DNA of 5,416 nt, from NCBI GenBank assembly GCA_900751685.1, contig CAADSR010000013.1, forward strand, positions 1 to 5,416. The letters run 5' to 3'. A model generated the notes under the pieces. It was not told the DNA's origin and searched no databases. It saw only the letters and a list, made by a program, of their open reading frames with translations. A program made the position numbers and the translations under genes. The first letter of the stretch is position 1, and each line of letters opens with the position of its first letter. Source of the DNA: Clostridia bacterium. Its GTDB lineage: Bacteria > Bacillota > Clostridia > UBA1381. Below are positions 5,369-5,416 of this stretch, piece by piece.

Positions 5369-5416
5369 ATGGATTTACAAGATGGACAATGTATTAAAAT
5401 GATGGCAGACACAAAA
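5369..5416 (+). CDS. Possible start of a further gene, cut by the window edge
   Basis: An ATG two bases after the transporter stop opens a frame reading MDLQDGQCIKMMADTK to the last base. AAGAG (5355-5359), nine bases before the ATG, is a weak ribosome binding site. There is no terminator between it and the transporter, so if real it would be the third gene of the operon. Only 16 codons are visible and I do not recognise the protein. It could equally be a chance opening. Confidence 0.35.
   Translation, partial: MDLQDGQCIKMMADTK

Noticed and set aside
1..5416. CRISPR array, tRNA, rRNA, insertion sequence or phage attachment site
   Set aside because: No regularly spaced repeats, cloverleaf-like sequences, transposase motifs or long terminal inverted repeats were seen on either strand.

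Overview
The window looks like chromosomal DNA of a low-to-moderate GC Gram-positive bacterium, most likely an anaerobic member of the Clostridia. The evidence is strong AGGAGG-type ribosome binding sites, near-consensus SigA-type promoters with 17-nt spacers, strong intrinsic terminators, and a 447-residue glutamate dehydrogenase resembling the clostridial hexameric enzymes. The lineage is inferred from protein style and signals; no species can be named.

Layout, left to right. (1) Positions 1-43 form a perfect bidirectional terminator that contains the stop codon of trmB. (2) trmB, tRNA (guanine-N7)-methyltransferase, lies on the minus strand at 38-691. (3) A 324-nt divergent intergenic region (692-1015) carries a promoter for each flanking gene, a T-tract-rich stretch, and a gdhA leader with a small hairpin between two direct repeats. 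(4) gdhA (1016-2359, plus) encodes a probably NADP-dependent glutamate dehydrogenase with all key catalytic residues and is followed by a strong terminator. (5) A monocistronic AraC-family regulator (2517-3341) has its own extended -10 promoter and terminator. (6) An AT-rich intergenic region (3342-3646) precedes a second, different AraC-family regulator (3647-4489). (7) This gene overlaps a ten-helix EamA/DMT-family transporter (about 4479-5366). (8) A possible further frame opens 2 nt after the transporter and runs off the right edge.

How the genes relate. trmB (tRNA modification) and gdhA (ammonia assimilation or glutamate catabolism) are housekeeping genes, each a separate transcription unit. 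The right half is more accessory in character. The second AraC regulator and the EamA transporter form an overlapping regulator-exporter pair, and the regulator probably controls the transporter in response to a small molecule. The first AraC regulator has no obvious target in the window; its neighbours gdhA and the second AraC gene are separated from it by terminators. GC content falls from about 50% in gdhA to about one third in the transporter, judged by counting sampled lines. I see no CRISPR array, tRNA, rRNA, insertion sequence or recognised riboswitch. Nothing here convincingly amounts to an undescribed system; the regulator-transporter pair is the item most worth following up.
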